A DNA stretch of 64,000 nt. It comes from Cyathus striatus. Taxonomy: Eukaryota; Basidiomycota; Agaricomycetes; Agaricales; Nidulariaceae. This document shows, one piece after another, positions 46,022 through 57,062 of the stretch. The first letter of the stretch is position 1. The number at the start of each line of letters is the position of its first letter. Where the stretch lies: positions 992,001-1,056,000 of the forward strand of contig JAOVFP010000003.1 of NCBI GenBank assembly GCA_025738555.1. Direction: 5' to 3'. The notes under the pieces were generated by a model, which had not been told where the DNA came from, searched no databases, and saw only the letters and a program-made list of their open reading frames with translations. The position numbers and the translations under genes are program-made.

Positions 46022-47280
46022 TTAGTCAATACGCTTGGGAAAAATGCCAAGTGGTAACCGGAAAATTGCCATATCTTCAGCAGAAAGAAGCTCGCTGAGA
46101 CCAATATAATACGCAATGAGTGCGGTGATAACGCCAACGATACCACCAGCCTTCGCAGTACTGAGAGACGAAGTAACATTAGATTAAAACGTACGTGTTG
46201 AGCAAATAAATGCACATACGCAACACTTCCTGAAAATTCGCCTGCACCAAGAAGGATGAAGGTGATTGTCAGGCAGGAGAACAGAGCAATGAAGCTGACA
46301 TTCTTTCGAAGAGCGGCAATGCTAGAGAAAGTGAACGAATTAGTTAGGGGTCCTATCTTTCAAGGAAGCCAAGACAAAAGAACAAGATAGAATTCTGGTC
46401 CAATATATCTTTGACCGTGCAAAGCTATCCACTTGGCAATAGTGAAAAAATAAACTCACAGGAGGAGGAAAGTGACAATAGCCCATGTGATCAAGTAAAT
46501 ACCAAGTGCACCACTCAATTCTGCCTCACTTTCATACGCAGTAGCTACACCAGTCCCCGGAATGAGAATCATGGCGTAGGACATCCAGAAAGCACCATAG
46601 GATGTGAAAGCTGTGCGAACGGTTTGTCAACATACAATTCCAAAGTAGTTAAAAATGTGATCAAAAAAGGAAAAATAGACCACGCAGTGCAAGGTCGAGA
46701 ACAATCATGGCTAAGATAACCGGCTAACTACGACCAATTGGATGATGTCGATCTCAGGTAAAGCTGTCGCCGATAGCACGCATCTGCGGGGCAAATGTGG
46801 GGAAGTAGAATAAAACTCTTATACGAGAGCACTGTATAATAAACGGGAAAGAGTTCCGTAATCCAAGGTCCGGGATGTAAAGACATGAAGTAGAAGAAAA
46901 AAAATTACAACGGAAAGAGACATACCGGTACCACCAAAAACATTTCCACGAGGGAACTCCCACATACCAGCAAGAAGCTGAGCAAGGCCACCACAGAAGA
47001 TAGCCATGCCAAGGACAACGTTGGGATGAGAGATGCCCCGAGCTTGAGCATTGATGAGCGAGAGGATGAGAGTAGTTGAGGCGAAAGAGAATAAGCCACT
47101 ACAGGTTGTTAATGATTAGCTATTAGTGCACGTAGATTGTTTAAAGTGCGCGACTTACAGTGTACCGGGGTTGGCAATGGAGGTTGGGGAAGGCGGGTGG
47201 TGGTGGAGGCGGCCCAGAGTATCATGGGGGCTGGTTGCCTGGACTTCGGCCTTCTCGATGTCGTAGTTGTGGTGAGACAT
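46022..47280 (-). CDS. GPR1/FUN34/YaaH acetate transporter (228 aa, 5 exons)
   Basis: Minus-strand exons 47280-47159, 47098-46926, 46610-46460, 46321-46220 and 46160-46022; phases close to 229 codons. After a 36-residue polar N end comes NPGTLGLFSFASTT, a variant of the family NPxPLGL mark. Then LSLINAQARGI, VLGMAIFCGGLAQLLAGMWEF, GNVFGGTAFTSYGAFWMSYAM, LIPGTGVATAY, YLITWAIVTFLLL, SFIALFSCLTITFILLG and TAKAGGIVGVITALIAYYIGL. It is a six-TM plasma-membrane protein that imports acetate/proton, linking to growth on C2 compounds. Intron 2 is long (315 nt), the others 59-138. No damage seen. Confidence 0.92.
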
Positions 47281-47842
47281 TATTTCTATGATAAGACAAC
47301 TGCAGATACTGGAGACGAGGGGGAAGAAGAGGCAACGAGGTAGTTTGAAGCCATGGTACGAGCTATTTATTTCCTCCCGATCGTATCTTGGCTTGCTTTG
47401 CAATCGAACAGCCGCCCTCGCCTTTCCAGATTGGGTAACCAAAAGAATGAACAGATCACCCTGAGATCACGTGGAATTTCATCTTGTCGGTGGGGCTGCA
47501 TGAGCGCCGCCCACGTCATAAAGATCTATCCCGGTACAGATGGAGGAAGGGAGGCAATCTGAGATAATGCCCTGCCAAATTTACCGGATCCTCCCAAAAT
47601 TCCTAGCACACCACTCATTGTGTGGTAGTCTGACTTGGAGGGAACCGAGAGAGAGACAGAAGTCTTCGACACCAGCGGGAAGGTGACACGTGACCTTTTT
47701 TCCTTCGTGCCACCATCCCCGCTGCAACTCAAGGCCTACTCGCGCTAGACTTTCGTTGAAGTTCATTGTACAACGGAAATCAGATTAAAACGAAATAAAA
47801 TACACAGGTTATAGCAAAGAGCAACAAGGAATATTTTACAAA
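47281..47842. other. divergent spacer between the acetate transporter and the DIRS-like element
   Basis: Holds the transporter promoter (minus strand). GC-rich CATGAGCGCCGCCCACGTC at 47499-47517 could hold regulator sites, but none is named with confidence. Confidence 0.4.
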
Positions 47843-49550
47843 GTGATGGTTAGGCTTACAAGAAACCCAGCAGAGGATACGTGTCCTGACTACCAGGATG
47901 ATGCATTCCGGGCAGTTCGAGAGGCACTAATGGCTGTTCCAGACCAACAAGGAGCAACTGAAGAGCAAATAGTTCAACGACTAGAGGGGATGTGGCAGGT
48001 AGCACAGCAAAATAGGATAGAAGCTTGGGAAGCACAGGAACGCGCAGATGAAAGAGAACGGCAGAGGGATGAAGAACAGCAGCGTTTAGACGAGGAAGAA
48101 AGGGGGCAAGGAAGGAATGGGCAAAGGCGACAGGAAGAGCAAAATGAGCAGCAGGCAGACAGCGAGGTAGGGGGTGAGCGAGGAGGAGCAGCAAATACAC
48201 AGACAAAGAAGAGAAAGCAGATAGTCCATGATGCAGGAAGAGGAATCGCCACAATCTCAGCATACAGGCCATCCCAGTATGCAATAAACAAGATACGGGC
48301 TGGTGCATATGTCGAGATGGATTATTTCACGAAGCGAGGCTGTATGCGTGCGGCAGAAGGAGCAGAGAAAAGCATGACGGAAACCCTAGGCATTACAAAC
48401 GAGAATGGCCAGATAGCCCTCCAGACCATTGCTGCAGTAAAACCACTGAAAGAGGTCCGAACGGATGAACAACTGTCGTGGGGTGAGGTAAGCCAAGCCC
48501 GACACACATTGTTACGCACCATGATGAAAGCGGGTGAAGCAATTTGGGACCGGGAGGTGGTGAATTCCTTCTCAGACTTCTACTCAGGGCTAGACGAACA
48601 CCAAATGAGAGAAGAACCCTTTGGTGACGAGGCGATAGTAGAGTACCAGGCACGGGCCAGAAGAGAATGGCATGACTTGCAGCTGAGCGGAGAAGGGATG
48701 AACTTAGCGATCATCAATAACACATTGCTGAAGAACATTCAGCAAGAAATCATGATAAGAAAAGGAGCAGAAAGCATACGTGAGGTCAGTAGTCTGCACT
48801 CCCAGGTTCACAGGAAGAGACTGACGAATTCCTTGGTTCTGAAATAACACAACAACAAATCACTAATTTGGACACCCCACTGCAAACATTATGCGGATAA
48901 TGCGGATGCGGTTTTGTGCCACATAACTATGGCTCCACACTAATGTGAACACGGCCTTTGCGTCAATGCGGATATGGCATAACACCAATGGGGTTTTGCG
49001 GATTACATGGGCAAATATAATATTAACATGGACATGGCACTTCCCAAAACCAACAACACACAAACAGATAAACGACATGGCACGCAGAGCAGCACAATTG
49101 CAATTGGATACACCAAGAAAGCGGAAAGGGAGAGAGCGGTCAAGGTCGCCCTCCCCCAAAAGGGCAAGAATAACCTCAGGCCAAAGACAACGGTGGCGAC
49201 GTAGTACATCACGATCCCCAAGCAGAGAGGAACACAGAAGAGGGCGAAGGTTTTTTCAACAAGGCACAGCGGGATGACAAGGCGACTCCGTATGTGCCAT
49301 TTGCTTGGGTCGCCAGAAACACGACTATGCAAGATGCAGCGAAAAAGAGATCTGGAATGGATCCAACAGAACATGGGCAATACGAGGCGAAGACAGGAAA
49401 ATCACGAAGCCAAATGGAGAGGGATTATGCTTCCAGTGGCAATTACCAGGGGGATGCCAAAGCACAGCCCACCCGAAGAAACATCACTGCTCAGGGTGCG
49501 GAAACACAGACCATGGGGCTCAAGAATGTCCTCGAAGAGAGAAAATGTAA
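47843..49550 (+). pseudogene. DIRS-like gag with one in-frame TGA
   Basis: Exon 1 is 47843-48784: 314 codons, with a Glu/Gln/Arg-rich coiled part (residues 70-125), then a helical capsid-like part. A probable 282-nt intron (48785-49066, GTCAGT...AACAG) joins in phase to INDMARRAAQLQ and an Arg-Ser-rich stretch (RSRSPSPKRARI). TGA at 49275-49277 interrupts. Beyond it the same frame continues with zinc-finger cysteines (VCAICLGRQKHDYARC, LCFQWQLPGGC, HHCSGCGNTDHGAQECPR) to 49550, as in Gag-like proteins of fungal DIRS elements. If the intron is wrong, the first ORF ends at 48847. TGA could be a CGA decay. Confidence 0.65.
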
Positions 49551-51504
49551 ACCACTCACACCATACAAGGTGGAAGAGTGGGAAAAGGAATTACACACTC
49601 TGGGGCTGGAAAAGAAGCACCAGATGGTGGTCAAAGGACTACGAGAGGGTTTTCAGCTGGGCATCCCAACCATCACCAGAACATTCACACCGCCAAACCA
49701 CAAATCCATTCAACAATACAAAGACGCATACGAAGAGATCACTGGAAAAGAATTCCGAAGTAAAAGATATCTGGGCCCCCTATCGCAGAAGGAAGTGGAG
49801 TGCCTTATTGGCCCATTCCAAACTTCACCATTATCCCTCATACCGAAGGCAGAGAAGCCAGGAAAATACCGGGCCATACACAACTTTTCATACCCACAAA
49901 AGCCAGTCGAAGGGGTGGAGTCCATCAACAGTCAGATCAAAGCGGAAGATTTCCCATGCACATGGGGAACCTTCTCGACAATATGCTTATTGGTGGCGAG
50001 ACTACCAAAAGGATCCCAAGCATCAATCCGGGATGTCGCAGAAGCATACAGAACCATACCAGCACACCCAGATCAATGGCCAGGGTTGGTGGTCAAACTC
50101 GAAGAGGAGGATAGCTTTGCCATCAATACCAGTGACGATTTCGGAATGTCATCAGCAGGAGGAGCCTTTGGAGGAGTGGCGGATACAGCACTGGAGATTG
50201 TCAGGCACAAGGGAATGGGACCCGTATCCAAGTGGGTGGATGACCATTTCTTCATCCGGATACTGCGAAAATACCTTGATGAGTACAACCGAAAGCGGAA
50301 ACAGTGGGGAAGAGAGATCACAGAAAACGGAGGAAAAATACACGAGCGATGTCGCCTATGGTACAAAGGAAAGCCAGCACCAGGCGGTAGGGCAGAAGAA
50401 TATGATGAAGATATGTCTGCAGAATTCAAAGACCTCGCATTTGAGAAGAGGGGAACAAGTGAAGAAGTGGAACCATACTGTTATAACGATGATGACATCG
50501 AAGAACTGTCAGAAAAGTTGGGCATCGTGTGGGAGAAATCGAAAACGGTCTTATTTCAATCAGTGGTTCCATTCTTGGGCTTTAGTTGGGATCTGGATAA
50601 CAAAACGGTATCACTATTGGATACAAAACGCAAAAAATACCTACAAGCGATTAGAGAGTGGAAGGAGAGAGAGCGACACAACCTTGAACAGGTGCAGAAA
50701 CTATATGGAAAGTTATTACACACTGCACTCATTATTCCAAAAGGACGAGCGTACCTCACCAAGTTGGAGACCATGCTGGGGACATACGCCAATCGTCCTT
50801 TCATTACACACCACCCACCAAGACACACGGACCAGGACATACTATGGTGGGAACGGGTACTTGAACAGCCAGTCCTTTCCAGAAATATCCCAATACCGGC
50901 CACTGTCCTCGACATTAAGGCGTACTCGGATGCCAGCTCAGCATGGGGAATTGGAATCATGGTGGGGAAGCGTTGGAGAGCATGGAGATTGCGAGCAGGT
51001 TGGAACACAGATGGACGAGACATCGGATGGGCAGAGGCAGTGGGGTTCGAGCTCCTTGTACGCGCAATTGTCCAAAACAAAAACAAGAATAGGCACGAAA
51101 ACCACTTCTGGGTCAACGGCGATAACCAAGGAGTGGTGGAAGGGTGGTGGACTGGAAGGAGTAGAGGGTGGAGAGTCAACGAAGTATTTAGGAGGATCCA
51201 TGAAATATGCGGAGAGCAGGGCATCACAATGCACACCCGATACGTACCAAGTAAGGAGAACCCGGCAGATGACCCGTCAAGAGGAATATACCCAACAACC
51301 GACCTACTACTACCCGAAATCCCAATCCCAATCATACTACGAGCGTATGTCGTCGACTTTGACAACCCAGAAGTCAAGTCATGGCCCAAGTGGACACCCC
51401 TACGTAAACAGCAACACAGCAGTGACAAGCATAAGCAGAGAGAAGATGGGGGATACCAAAGACGAGACGAAATGTGGGCAGCAGAGCGGACTACACCAGA
51501 GTAG
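49294..51504 (+). CDS. DIRS-like reverse transcriptase-RNase H (736 aa)
   Basis: Open over its whole length, overlapping the gag 3' end in another frame; the real start may be later than 49294. RT marks: SLIPKAEKPGKYRAIHNFS, ASIRDVAEAYRTIPAH, GMSSAGGAFGGVAD, and catalytic KWVDDHFF (D316, D317; the WVDD form is usual in DIRS-like RTs), then VVPFLGFSWDL. RNase H marks: KAYSDASSAWGIG, WVNGDNQGVVEGW and ENPADDPSRG, giving the expected acidic residues. It copies element RNA to DNA in the cycle that ends with recombinase-driven joining. The opposite-strand ORF of 443 aa here is a shadow. Confidence 0.9.
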   Translation: MPFAWVARNTTMQDAAKKRSGMDPTEHGQYEAKTGKSRSQMERDYASSGNYQGDAKAQPTRRNITAQGAETQTMGLKNVLEERKCKPLTPYKVEEWEKELHTLGLEKKHQMVVKGLREGFQLGIPTITRTFTPPNHKSIQQYKDAYEEITGKEFRSKRYLGPLSQKEVECLIGPFQTSPLSLIPKAEKPGKYRAIHNFSYPQKPVEGVESINSQIKAEDFPCTWGTFSTICLLVARLPKGSQASIRDVAEAYRTIPAHPDQWPGLVVKLEEEDSFAINTSDDFGMSSAGGAFGGVADTALEIVRHKGMGPVSKWVDDHFFIRILRKYLDEYNRKRKQWGREITENGGKIHERCRLWYKGKPAPGGRAEEYDEDMSAEFKDLAFEKRGTSEEVEPYCYNDDDIEELSEKLGIVWEKSKTVLFQSVVPFLGFSWDLDNKTVSLLDTKRKKYLQAIREWKERERHNLEQVQKLYGKLLHTALIIPKGRAYLTKLETMLGTYANRPFITHHPPRHTDQDILWWERVLEQPVLSRNIPIPATVLDIKAYSDASSAWGIGIMVGKRWRAWRLRAGWNTDGRDIGWAEAVGFELLVRAIVQNKNKNRHENHFWVNGDNQGVVEGWWTGRSRGWRVNEVFRRIHEICGEQGITMHTRYVPSKENPADDPSRGIYPTTDLLLPEIPIPIILRAYVVDFDNPEVKSWPKWTPLRKQQHSSDKHKQREDGGYQRRDEMWAAERTTPE

Positions 51505-52748
51505 GGGCAGTCAACGGGGGGTAGCAGAGAGAAGAGGAGGTAGAGCGGAAGTGAGTCAGCTACCAGTGCGAAATGAGCGCCTGACAAGAACACAACGGCC
51601 AATGCCTTACCCGGTACTCCTAACACCGGCAGCATCCCACTTAAGACCGCAATGTTTAGCCAAAGACAGGTTGACGAAATGGAAACCGATATACACCAGA
51701 CCAAGCACGGAGCTGGGACTGGGAGAGGAAGATCGGAAGAGAATAGAAGAGGTGTTGGCGTTGTCATTGGAAGAGTCAACGAAGACGGCATATGCCAGTG
51801 GCCTGCTGGCATTTCATGTGTTTTGCGACAAGAGACGAATTTCGGAAGAAGATAGAGCACCAGTGAAACAAGGGGTGCTAGCGGCATTCATAGCGCACAT
51901 GGCGAATAGCTATTCTGGAAAGACGATAAGAAATTACGTTCACGGCATCAGGGCATGGCACATACTACATGGTATGAAGTACGAGGTCAACCAACTAGAA
52001 ATAGACACTCTACTCACTGGAGCAGACAAGTTAACGCCAGCATCTTCAAAAAAGAGCAAGAGAGAGCCACTCACAGTCGGATACATCACGAAAGTAAAGG
52101 ACCAGCTAAACTTGCATGAACCATTGGATGCGGCAGTATACGCGTGCCTAGCAACATGCTTCTACGCGACAGCCCGGCTGGGAGAATTCACGATGGAGCG
52201 CATTAGCGACAGAGTAGACCCGCGACGGCACATAACGACCTACCACCTGTCAAAAACACAGGACCGGGAAGGGCGAGAAGTAACTAACCTGAGGCTTCCT
52301 AGGACTAAGGTAGCGCCCAACGGAGAAGATGTGTTTTGGGCGCGACAAAACGGCCCAACAGACCCGGAAGCCGCAATGGGACAGCACCTACGGCTAAACA
52401 ACCCCCCCCCCAGAGGCCCACCTATTCGCATATCAAGATAAAAAAGGAGAGTACAGATCGCTCACCAGGAGTACATTTCTAAAACGGATAGGAGACGCCT
52501 CCAAAGCAGCCGGATTGAAGTCGATCCAGGGACACAGCATTCGGATAGGATCCACATTGGAATACCTACTGAGGGGAATGCCATTCGACGTAATGAAAAC
52601 CAAAGGGCGCTGGTCAAGCGACGCCTTCCAGCTTTATTTGAGGAAACACGCGCAGGTTGCAGCCCCGTACATTCAAGCGGCTCCGGAAATCCACTCGGAA
52701 TTCATCGGTCGTACTGTCGAAGCGGAACCAAACGAAGGTCGACCATAA
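51446..52748 (+). pseudogene. tyrosine recombinase (YR) with a frameshift at a 10-C run
   Basis: ATG 51446 overlaps the RT end by 59 nt. The N-terminal core-binding part (STKTAYASGLLAFHVFCDKR, SGKTIRNYVHGIRAWH) is followed by the catalytic part: Arg in ATARLGEF (codon 52174), then a C run at 52402-52411. Before it the frame would end at 52441; after it the frame one base on continues FAYQDKKGEYRSL, GHSIRIG (HxxR, His 52532, Arg 52541), KGRWSSDAF, and Tyr in QLYLRK (52634). All R-H-R-(W)-Y residues are present if the run were one C shorter. The enzyme would join the cDNA circle into DNA without target duplication. The C run may be a sequencing slip rather than a real mutation. Confidence 0.85.
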
Positions 52749-54711
52749 TCACGCAAGCAAGAGGCAGAGCATCCTAACGCGGTAAGCACGGCAGTCTTTC
52801 CTAAGATGTGGGAGACGAGACTCACTCGACGCGTCAAGACTAACAAGCGGGTGTCGGCGCTCGTCTCGGCCCCCCCCTAGAGGCAAAGTGTTTCAAGTTG
52901 GGAGACGTGCACTTCGTGCACGACCTCACCCACACCTGGCTAGCAATACCAATAGAAATACCCCCCCACTCAATAGATACATAGACACGCAAACAGAGAT
53001 ATACGATACACTACGACAATTGGAACTTCAATATTAATACAGGCTAATACTACTTACATGATTACTACTCTAAAGAAACTTAAAGCGCGAGTCAAAGACT
53101 ATGTTATGGTAGGTTGTGGTCCGTAGACCCGTAAGTAATATCTTGGGGATGGGTACAAAATGGGTACCAATCCTCGACTAATTCGGCCTTTGCCGCTAGC
53201 CTATCTATTTACCTCCTCGAACTTGAGACTGCCGATTTTAGCGCTAAAGATTCCAATTGATTTTGGAGGACATGAACACTGTGAACAACCGAGTTTTCGC
53301 CTCCTCCGAAGATGTCGCTGTTTTCCAATGACCCATCTTGGAAAATCATAGACTATCATGGATCAATGCGTACTAGTAGCTACGTAGAGACTACTTAGAC
53401 AGGCAGCGGAAACTAGCTAAGCCCGCGCATGTGTGTATACGTGTAATGGCGTTTTCCGTCGGATACTGCGACGAAGATTGTGGGAAGTCATACGGACGGC
53501 TCCTATCAGACCATTTTGTCCTTAGCTCTCAAAAGGTTAACTCGAGCAAGATGGCACATCCTCCTAAAAACCTTGACGGGTTTGCCTCATTCCACAATAA
53601 AAATAGAACTTATTTCCATGTACCTTTGAAACTGCCTGCAAATGTCACCAACATGGCAGCTCTAGCATAACATTGAATAGGAATGTATATAACCCTGTCA
53701 AGGGAGATTATTCTCAGCGTTTCAGCGTACTACAGTAACTGCGGGATGCATAATTTTGCCTGCATACATGTTACATATCGCAGCGCAAAAGAATGGCGAG
53801 TTAATTGAAGAATTATAGACGTGCTCCCCGGAAACTCGGAAGTCGGGTTGGTGGTTCAGCGGGAAGTGGTACCTATACGGTATGCAGTTGGTATGCAGTA
53901 CAATGATTTGTCCTTTTCCGATCGAACGCTGCTGCGATGTTCGGTTGGAGAAGGCTCGTGAATTTCGGTCCTGTGTACTTACATTAGAACGTATTTGCAC
54001 CACTTAAAGTGAATTTTCACTAAACTTTATCAGGGAATTTGGAACACAATATTCCCTGTTCAGGAAGGTAATTTCGCTCAAAGTTCGCTGAGAGTCGTTT
54101 GCAAATACGCTCTATTCATTTGACAACAGCAGGGCTTCTCTCTAGCTTTTCATCTTCATAACGCTACAATCCGCCTCCAATTTGCACTTTCATAGTAAAT
54201 GGCCACGAGATCGTGTATCATTAAGTACTAGTGTCCTGCAAGCGTACTCGCTAACGAATATTGCACCCTGCTGGTTCGATTGAACTCAACTTCTACTTAG
54301 TTAAGTACATACTATGGTGCACGGCACTTAGTCACCTCCACTTTTGTATAACCAAAATTAAGCCGTAGGAAACCATTTTTTTCCTAATTTCTCTGGCCAA
54401 AATGATCCTTTTGGAAAGAGGAACAAAGTGCTCAGACAAATTTTCGAAATTCCCAAAATCGACGGAGTTATGATTTTTGTCCGACCAAAATTCCGCCGCA
54501 TTATATAATCATTTCATATACGACAATATACTACCTAATTTGGTGATATTAATCATTAAGTGCAGCTGCAAGTGACTGCAATTGTCTCCGGAATTCGCTG
54601 GTGAGAGGCAAATGAGTGGTATAATTAATGTCTAATGTCAGTATAAAAACTGTTTTAACATCACTTGTGCTTCTTTAGCCTCCACATTAGTTCAACAGAG
54701 ACCTATTCAAG
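52749..54711. other. 3' end region of the DIRS-like element, then spacer
   Basis: 52750-53000 is GC-rich with GGGAGACG repeats (52810, 52899) and a small hairpin ACGTGCACTTCGTGCACG (52905-52922), probably the element's non-coding tail. 53000-54711 shows no credible gene. Confidence 0.45.
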
Positions 54712-54980
54712 TACTGTACCATTACGATCAACTGTTCAGTCACTTGTCACACAGGGCCGTGAACTTGAACGGAACCCGGATTTGTCACGCATCACAGCCA
54801 AGTCTGAACAGAGGTACAAGAAACTAGGTCAAATTTTGCGAGCGCTCGCTTCGCTCGCGAGCCTAAATTTGAACAGATTTGGGTTTTGTCACGCATCACA
54901 CAGGTCATTGAACACAAGGTCCAACTGAACATGGCCGTCACGCAAAAAGCTCATGAACAGTTGATCGTAATGGTACAGTA
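54712..54980. mobile_element. MITE, about 269 bp, same family as 43974-44487
   Basis: TACTGTACCATTACGATC, then AACTGTTCA, at the left; the exact reverse complement ends at 54980. TA at both ends. The inner part has a strong hairpin GCGAGCGCTCGC TTC GCTCGCGAGC (54838-54862). Confidence 0.75.
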
Positions 54981-55363
54981 CTCTCATGAGATTATTCATT
55001 CAGTGAAGTGAAAGTGTGTGTTCTCTGAGGTAAGTATCAGCAAAGCATGAGCTGGGTACCAATGTGTCAATTTACTACCCAAGTCAACAATGGAATTTTG
55101 GTAAGATGTAAATTAAGCCCACAGTTGGCACGAAAGTATCTGCGTTATCACTTAGACCTATCTGTCTTTTGAGTTTTAGGCATAGATTTAGAAGTTTAGT
55201 GACTGTAGATATATATCTTAAACTATAATTTAATTCCTATAGATTTCTTTTTTTTTTTCGACCGCCAATTCCGCCGCTGTGCAAAAGTGGGGCTGACTAA
55301 GCGCCTTGCACCGTACAGGAAAGCACTAACAGTTCTGCATACCTTGGTCCCGAGTCCCGACAT
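54981..55363. other. short spacer, nothing recognised
   Basis: AT-rich, no ORF of note; poly-T stretch near 55250. Confidence 0.5.
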
Positions 55364-56606
55364 TTACATAGAGAATCCAACGAAAATCGTAGCAATCGTT
55401 GTTACATACGTGCCAAAATTATGATGCGAGACATTTCTCCATGGGCACGAACGCCGACACTGAGATTGTGCATAACAGATGGGTGGGTTCAACTGGACAG
55501 GGGAAGTGATGGCGGTAGGAGACAGGGTTACTGACATAGGAGTATCAACGAACTTAGCCGACGCACAGATGACGGAATGTTTCATATCAACGTTGAAGGG
55601 CGGCAAGACGGTGTAGTCTGGTGTAATACAGTCGAACTTGTCCTATCCCATACCCGCAGCAGCCCATAACCGCGAACAACCCATGGGTTTTTTTGTCCAC
55701 CGAATCGGTGGGCGGGAGAAATGGGTCCGTAACCCATATTCCTATGATACCCTATAGACCATAGGTTTGGGAGAGATCTGTAACCCATACTTACGTCCTA
55801 AAAAGGAAATATGACATAATTTATGCTTCCATGTCGCGCTGTAGGTCAGGCTTGGGTCAGGTCCATCAGTGTCTGAAATGCTTACATTGCATTTTCATCA
55901 CTATCCAATCAATATCTATTATTTTATTTGATGTTTATATTTAATGTAGCGAGGCGTAATAGTAAGTGGTTTCTACCAAATATATGAAAGTAGCTACATT
56001 CTATTCTGTACTGACACTGTACTGTACCCCAGCACATTTCTATCGTTGTGCTATCACTATTATGATTTAAACCCCTCTCAAAGTCATGAGGTGGACCTTG
56101 TAAAGGCCAAAGTACCTCTTGAATGTCACTGCACCCTATACCAGAAAGGTTGAGCAGAGCCTTGCAAGCTTTGGGTGTGAATCACACAGTTCCATAAGTA
56201 GCAATTTTAATTATGTAATCAATCTTTGTATATAGCAGAAGTCATATTACGTAAGCAGCTCTGTATCGTAGCAGCCCATAACCCAGAGTAACCCATAGGT
56301 TTTTATGTCCACCGACCCCTATGGGTTAAGACAAGTTCGACTGTAGCAGTTACAGTTACAGTTCAATATAGGGAAGGTGCTTTCCCGTATTGTTCTCGTA
56401 TATGTCCAGAAAGCAGACACGAACGTTGTGGTAAGAGCGCACATCCCACCAGGAATAAATATCATGCTAGATGTGTTGAAGATATTTTTGGAATTTGGGG
56501 GAGAGGTAAAGTCGTAACATATTCTCGCAAAAGAGTGTAAGCACCAGGCGCGAGTGATTGCGAGTGAGACTTTAGTAACGTAACCCAAACAATTCTTACC
56601 CACCAT
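55364..56606 (-). pseudogene. unknown minus-strand gene split by a MITE
   Basis: Two minus-strand open pieces, 56606-56346 (SLAITRAWCLHSFARICYD, hydrophobic MIFIPGGMCALTTTFVSAFW) and about 55618-55364 (FNVDMKHSVICASAKF, QCRRSCPWRNVSHHNFGTY, VTTIATIFVGFSM), lie on either side of the TIR element 55629-56343. Removing the element does not rejoin the frames directly, so either an intron or decay is involved. The Cys-Pro-Trp, His-Phe-Gly and hydrophobic end suggest a membrane protein. I do not recognise the family with confidence. Confidence 0.35.
55629..56343. mobile_element. Tc1/mariner-pogo-type MITE, 715 bp
   Basis: Ends CAGTCGAACTTGTC (55629) and GACAAGTTCGACTG (56343), with TA on both sides. 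Besides the inverted ends it has a direct repeat near each end: AGCAGCCCATAACC..., then AACCCAT.GGTTTTT, then TGTCCACCGA (55660-55708 and 56271-56315). No transposase. CAG/TA ends group it with 37445-38649, though the sequences differ. Confidence 0.8.
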
Positions 56607-57062
56607 TGGTCAAAATCGAAGCCTAGCGCAGAAACACATACTTATGTATAGGAACAGCCTACAGGCCATGAATAGGCTTAAAGATGCCTGCCTCCTAGAT
56701 GCGTACTTACTGCGAAATGATTTTGAAGGAAAGGAGAGCTGTCAGCCTAAAAGATTCAAATCCTCTGTACTGAGCCTTGTGGATGAGATCTTTTCCCTTG
56801 GAATCTGCTGTGTGAGTCTCAAACAACTGATCCAGCCATAACCTACCATAATCTAAAATACTGGGAATGAATTCGCTTCTGGGCTAAAGCTTCGGAAGTT
56901 TCAATTTTCAACGGAGAGTCGGAGACGCAATGCTCACAAGACCCAGTGTTGATTGTTGTTTACATGACCGTCACCAATAAGTACTGATATATCGATACAT
57001 CGGAGCACGCTAAGACTTGGAAAGACACTCAAGGAAACTCAAGGTATCACAGGGTATCACCT
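56607..57062. other. spacer, nothing recognised
   Basis: One plus-strand ORF (56644-56841) has no motif and is not supported. Confidence 0.4.

Larger units (their letters stand above)
47843..52748 (+). mobile_element. DIRS/Ngaro-like tyrosine-recombinase retrotransposon
   Basis: Carries gag-like, RT-RNase H and tyrosine recombinase genes in that order, overlapping in different frames, with no DDE integrase or aspartic protease. That is the DIRS order. No methyltransferase domain is seen between RNase H and YR, which leans to Ngaro-like. Terminal repeats (inverted or split direct) were not found by eye, so true ends are outside these limits, perhaps to about 53000. GC and purine richness differ from the surroundings. 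Only two disabling changes were seen, so it is young or only lightly damaged. Confidence 0.88.

Noticed and set aside
46754..46860. Extra exon-like stretch (SYKSFILLP) inside intron 2 of the acetate transporter
   Set aside because: It looks slightly like the SYGAFW exon, but the real exon is at 46610-46460 with exact phase and family match. The resemblance does not continue.
47856..48308. 150-aa minus-strand frame opposite the DIRS-like gag
   Set aside because: Shadow of the purine-rich gag coiled-coil region.
49274..51445. N-terminal two-thirds of the 1055-aa frame that ends in the recombinase
   Set aside because: This part is out of frame with the RT-RNase H gene and Ser/Thr/Arg-rich without motifs. 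Only the part from about 51446 is the recombinase.
50556..51887. 443-aa open frame on the minus strand opposite RT and recombinase genes
   Set aside because: It overlaps two confidently identified genes in other frames. Its Leu/Ser/Pro-rich composition is what a complement of purine-rich coding sequence gives, and it has no motif.
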